53,829 bases of DNA from assembly GCA_963575745.1 (NCBI GenBank), contig CAUYUJ010016489.1:221556-275384 (forward strand), read 5' to 3'. Under the pieces are notes generated by a model that made no database searches, was not told the origin of the DNA, and saw only the letters and a program-made list of their open reading frames with translations. The position numbers and the translations under genes were made by a program. Shown piece after piece: positions 50,282 to 53,829 of this stretch. Position 1 is the stretch's first letter. Each line of letters opens with the position of its first letter. This DNA is from Prorocentrum cordatum (lineage: Eukaryota; Sar; Dinophyceae; Prorocentrales; Prorocentraceae).

Positions 50282-52555
50282 CATCCTCCTGACAGTAAGA
50301 GAGTTCGACTTCGATCGTCCTCAGAACCTCCTCCTGACACTGGCAAGAGGCCACTGCCACTCAAAGAATGTGCGAGTGGTGGACAATCGGCACCTTCATC
50401 ACCTTTACCGTTGACGGACACGAAGAGACCGAAGTTGTTTGAAGGTTTCCTGGCTTTCGGTGATCAGCAGATCGGCATAGCTCACGTTCAGGACCGACAC
50501 TTGATCAGTGCATGTATGGCTACTGAGGAGTTGGACGAGTACCAGCACATCATGATGAACATGGCCCAGAAAGTCTCAGAGAACTTACGACGGATGCAGA
50601 GTGAGACGACGATCTGGACATCATCAGAATCACACTGGGTCATACCAGGACCTTTCAAAGAAGATCGTACCTTTTATTTTGACCTCCTGACTGGTGAAGC
50701 TATATATGCCCAATCAGATGACGTTCTCACGGAAGCAGATATTATCGCATGCTGGGACAAAGTCGAGTCAGCTGACAGGGCCGAAGCTAGATCATTTATT
50801 GACAACTCATGCTTTCGCGCAGCTCACCAGAACAGTCTGGACACCAACAACATCATCGACGCTACGTGGGTCAGACGTTGGAAGAAGGTCTACAATGACA
50901 AGAACGAAACCTCCTGGATCATCAAGTCTCGCCTTTGCGGCAGGGGCTTCCTCGACGCACAGAAGAATGACGTGATGAAGCACTCCTCGACGGCCTCCAG
51001 GCTTTCTCAAAGGATTATCGCTTCACTCTTCTCACTAGAGAAGGACTTGACTCTGGAGACGTGGGACATCTCAACAGCGTTCTTGCAAGGACTATCCTGT
51101 GAGACACTGCGTCGAAATGCTAAGCGTATGGGCATCGAAGTCAGAGAACAACGTAAGGTATATCTCAAGCCACCGGCCAATGTTTGGCGGCACTTCAGAG
51201 ACTACCCCAAGTCCAACATCAGGATTCCAGAGCTTGAGGTACCATTCTTTCTACTTCAGCTGTTGAAGCCCATTTATGGCACGGTGGACGCTCCACTTCT
51301 ATGGCAGTTGGCGTTATCATTATTCGTGATGGAAGATCTCTCCGGCATCCAATCAGCATTCGACGACAATTTCTTCATGTGGATCAAGGAAGGTACCATC
51401 ATGATGGTCTGGACTGTGCACGTGGACGATATCATAGTTTTGGCGACGACGTCCTATCTAGATTGGAGCTTGGCTGAGATGGAGAAGCGCTTCGGGGAAA
51501 TCAAACGTCATCAATTACCGTTCACTCACATGGGCATGAGCTACGAGCAGTTACAGCCCAGGCACTTGTTCATCCACCAGGAGAGCTTCACGGACTCGCT
51601 GAAGAAGGTCTTCATTGAGCCGACCCTGAAGGACAAGACGGAGAAGGAATGCAACCACAAGCAGCAGCATGACTTGAGGAGCGCGCTTTGCAGTTTATTG
51701 TGGTCGTGCCAGACACGGGAGGACATCTACTGTGAAGTAGTGCAGTTGCAACAACAGGTACGCAAGGCCAACATTGGTCATCTCAAGCAGGCGAACCTCC
51801 TCATAGATCGAGCTCAGCGCAACAAGAAGATGGCAGGACTTCATTTCGCACCACTCAGTTATCCAGTACGGTTGGTTTCCATAGGCGACGCAAGTCATGG
51901 TGGTACTAAGACCTCTTATCCTCAAGAGGGCACGGCAGTATGTTTGATGGAGGACCATATGCATGAACTACGAGTTAAGAAGGATCAGGTTCATCCAGAT
52001 GACGCTTATATGATTGGTGGTAGTTGTCATACTCTATCATTGGCGTCAGGCAAAGCAAAGCGTATATCACACTCAACATGTCACGCAGAGACCAACGCAG
52101 GCTACAAGGTTAATCAAAGCGCTCAGTTCATAGCACTTCGACTGACAGAGGTTATCACATGCACGGACGTTCAACATAAGGCAGCTGACATGATGGAGAT
52201 CTTCGATCGCAGCTTGTACCAGATTCGAGTGGACCATTGCACAGATTGCATGGACTTCTGGCAGCTATGCTGTGGAGTCAAGGGCGTGCCAAGTGACAAA
52301 GGGTCTCGCCTAGCTGTGCTATCCATGCGTGAGGAACGTTTATCAGGTCGCATTCGACATTTCCTACACCTTCCGACGGAAATTATGCTGGTAGATGGAC
52401 TCACTAAGCGCGGCCTCTTCAAGTTACTTATGATACATATGACGACTGGGGTTTGGAAGATATCAATGCCCAAGAATAAGTTCATCACTATGCGGACGGT
52501 AATAGAACCTCAGACCAGCTTCGACGAGACTGATCTATTGGATATGAAGTATTGA
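50282..52555 (+). CDS. pol: Copia reverse transcriptase and RNase H
   Basis: The frame continues unbroken from the integrase frame after a single TAA. The first plausible in-frame initiators are TTG 50411 and ATG 50516, so it was probably part of one polyprotein. Numbering from 50411, RLCGRGFLD is the conserved finger motif. DISTAFLQG holds catalytic Asp219 and HVDDIIVLA holds Asp339 and Asp340, giving the RVT_2 active site that copies element RNA into DNA. RNase H follows with GDASHGG (Asp493), SHSTCHAET (Glu560) and VDGLTKRG, the usual copia RNase H ending. All active-site residues appear intact. It ends TGA at 52553-52555, about 320 bp before the 3' LTR. Confidence 0.9.
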   Translation, partial: HPPDSKRVRLRSSSEPPPDTGKRPLPLKECASGGQSAPSSPLPLTDTKRPKLFEGFLAFGDQQIGIAHVQDRHLISACMATEELDEYQHIMMNMAQKVSENLRRMQSETTIWTSSESHWVIPGPFKEDRTFYFDLLTGEAIYAQSDDVLTEADIIACWDKVESADRAEARSFIDNSCFRAAHQNSLDTNNIIDATWVRRWKKVYNDKNETSWIIKSRLCGRGFLDAQKNDVMKHSSTASRLSQRIIASLFSLEKDLTLETWDISTAFLQGLSCETLRRNAKRMGIEVREQRKVYLKPPANVWRHFRDYPKSNIRIPELEVPFFLLQLLKPIYGTVDAPLLWQLALSLFVMEDLSGIQSAFDDNFFMWIKEGTIMMVWTVHVDDIIVLATTSYLDWSLAEMEKRFGEIKRHQLPFTHMGMSYEQLQPRHLFIHQESFTDSLKKVFIEPTLKDKTEKECNHKQQHDLRSALCSLLWSCQTREDIYCEVVQLQQQVRKANIGHLKQANLLIDRAQRNKKMAGLHFAPLSYPVRLVSIGDASHGGTKTSYPQEGTAVCLMEDHMHELRVKKDQVHPDDAYMIGGSCHTLSLASGKAKRISHSTCHAETNAGYKVNQSAQFIALRLTEVITCTDVQHKAADMMEIFDRSLYQIRVDHCTDCMDFWQLCCGVKGVPSDKGSRLAVLSMREERLSGRIRHFLHLPTEIMLVDGLTKRGLFKLLMIHMTTGVWKISMPKNKFITMRTVIEPQTSFDETDLLDMKY

Positions 52556-52873
52556 TGATATTGATATGGATTCACGGAGTGATATTTCAGAATGGTTTGA
52601 GAGATGTACGCCGGTCGGGTCTACGACCAGTGCGTGTGCGTCGGCCTGATGTGCATGAGGATGTACTACATCAAGGCTTGACTCTCTCTCTCTCTCTCTC
52701 CTTCTCACCTCCGTTCCTAGACCAGTGTAGTATCTGTTCTGAAGGTTTTCGAGGCTAGAAGCCTTGTGCATGCGAGTGAATTTGATTGTCCAAAATGCTA
52801 TGAGCTTGTAAATCACCCTCGATTTGAAGGAGCCTATTTTTTTGTTATCTTCAATTCGGGACACTGGAACCGG
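52556..52873 (+). other. Copia 3' untranslated region
   Basis: It contains a (TC)n run at about 52682-52702. The segment before the LTR ends GGGACACTGGAACCGG, which is only partly purine-rich, so the polypurine tract is not clearly defined. Confidence 0.6.
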
Positions 52874-53004
52874 AGCTAAGATTTCAGGTAGTAAGGCTTG
52901 GCTTTAGGGTTCTAGTTGAAGGTGTAAGCTTCGCAGACAGACAGACAGGTATGTGCCCGTATTCGCATCGGGGCTCAAGGAGAAACATCTCTCTTATCTC
53001 CGCT
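52874..53004 (+). repeat. 3' LTR of the copia element
   Basis: 131 bp, 129 matches to the 5' LTR. It is followed by TCCTC, which also precedes the 5' LTR. Confidence 0.85.
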
Positions 53005-53060
53005 TCCTCCTCCTCCTCCTCTTCCTCCTCCTTCTTCTCCTCCTCTCCCCCCCCAAGGCC
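53005..53060. repeat. (CTC)n microsatellite at the insertion site
   Basis: CTCCTCCTCTTCC units. The sequence left of the 5' LTR (43138-43161) is CTCC-rich too, so the element inserted into a CTC tract. Confidence 0.8.
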
Positions 53061-53829
53061 CCAAAGAAAGGGGAGGAGGGGAGGAAAGGGGAGGGGAGGG
53101 AGGGGGGCTGGGGGGGGAGGAGAACCAGGAAGGAAGCAGAAGGGAAGAAAGGGCATGGGAGCGCCGTTACTGCTACTCCCCATACCTCTCCCGGGGCGCG
53201 CCCTGACCAAGAATGTAGAAGCCGGGGAGGCCCAAAATGGCGAAAGCGAGAGCAGGGCGGCGGTATCCGTACCTGCTTCCTCCCTATGTGGTCGTTCAGG
53301 CGAAGGCTCCCCTCCGGGGCTCGTCGGCCCTGGGGGGGGATCAATCAAACTAGGGCCAGGTGTCCCCTGGAGCACCGCTTCAGGGGCTACCGGCGGCGCG
53401 GGGGAAGTTAGAAGGGACGACAGGCAGTCGAGGAAAGGAACGCGGCGAATCCTTACCTCAGAGAGCCAGTGTCCCTCCTCCTCGATGACAACATGGCGAC
53501 TCGGGCGCCGCCCTTTGCCTACGAACAAGTTGGTGAGAGTTGGGAGCCCCACTCGCGAGAGTGAAGGGGCCCTGGGACACACAAATAGATGCACACAAAT
53601 AACCAGATTCCCCATATATTCTAAATGTTTGTCTTCCCCCACACTTCCCATATTTTCCAATATTTTCTGGGGAATCGACGATTCATTATGTCTGTATGTT
53701 TTTGTTCCCTCCTGAGAGAGGGGCGACGGGGAGCGCGGCGGAGCCGCACGGGACCGAAGGAAAACGAGCACACGACGCCCAGGGCCCGTCGAGCAGGATT
53801 TCGGGCTTCGACGCGCGGCGATGCGCCGC
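53061..53829. other. Unassigned right edge
   Basis: G-rich then unique sequence. Frames up to about 290 codons on both strands include the microsatellite and the LTR and show no domain. No gene recognised. Confidence 0.3.

Larger units (their letters stand above)
43162..53004 (+). mobile_element. Ty1/copia LTR retrotransposon, nearly full length, coding frame broken twice
   Basis: A 9843-bp element bounded by 131-bp direct repeats and by TCCTC on both sides (43157-43161 and 53005-53009). This fits copia's usual 5-bp target duplication, although the site lies in CTC-rich DNA. Domain order is Gag with a CCHC knuckle, aspartic protease, methyltransferase-like insert, integrase, reverse transcriptase and RNase H, which is the copia order. 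The coding span of about 2,900 codons is interrupted only by a frameshift at the (TA)n run (about 44251-44267) and by one TAA (50279-50281). With LTRs about 98.5 percent identical, this looks like a recent insertion. Confidence 0.92.

Overview
This 53.8 kb window looks like nuclear DNA from a eukaryote with a large, GC-rich, gene-poor and repeat-saturated genome. A dinoflagellate is my best guess. The reasons are the Ty1/copia polyprotein style (including a methyltransferase-like insert that I remember from dinoflagellate copia elements), the extreme trinucleotide microsatellite load, a single-exon host gene isolated among repeats, and a possible spliced-leader-like string in the LTRs. No spliced-leader gene, rRNA or confident tRNA was found, so the assignment remains an inference.

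Only two loci are convincing protein-coding genes or gene remnants. The first is a single-exon class 3 lipase on the minus strand at 12289-13506, with a signal peptide, a GHSFG nucleophile elbow and a C-terminal membrane anchor. The second is a nearly complete copia retrotransposon at 43162-53004. It has 131-bp LTRs, a 5-bp target duplication, an initiator-tRNA-like primer site, and the order Gag - protease - methyltransferase-like domain - integrase - reverse transcriptase - RNase H. Two lesions break it: a frameshift in a (TA)n run within Gag and one in-frame TAA between integrase and reverse transcriptase. A decayed LINE reverse-transcriptase C-terminus lies on the minus strand near 15500-15680.

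The rest is repeats. Positions 1-12288 hold several MITE-like families with terminal inverted repeats (named A, B, C, D, E and N here), a segmental duplication (P), and two opposite-strand copies of an ~0.9-1.0 kb element (X), one of which has a paralogous empty site in the same window. Positions 13500-21700 hold more MITEs, GCC/GAC microsatellites, a 21-bp minisatellite and GTT-rich blocks. Positions 21700-30000 are dominated by CTC/GGA and CA microsatellites, a low-GC island, and two copies of a composite repeat (K). Positions 30000-43160 hold further copies of the same families, a tandem array inside a hairpin, a 14-bp minisatellite and three more K copies. Positions 53005-53829 are unassigned.

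The family names A to X are local labels. Boundaries come from comparing copies by eye, and may be off by several bases. Most open reading frames over 100 codons here arise because trinucleotide, 21-bp or other repeats lack stops; they are not called as genes.
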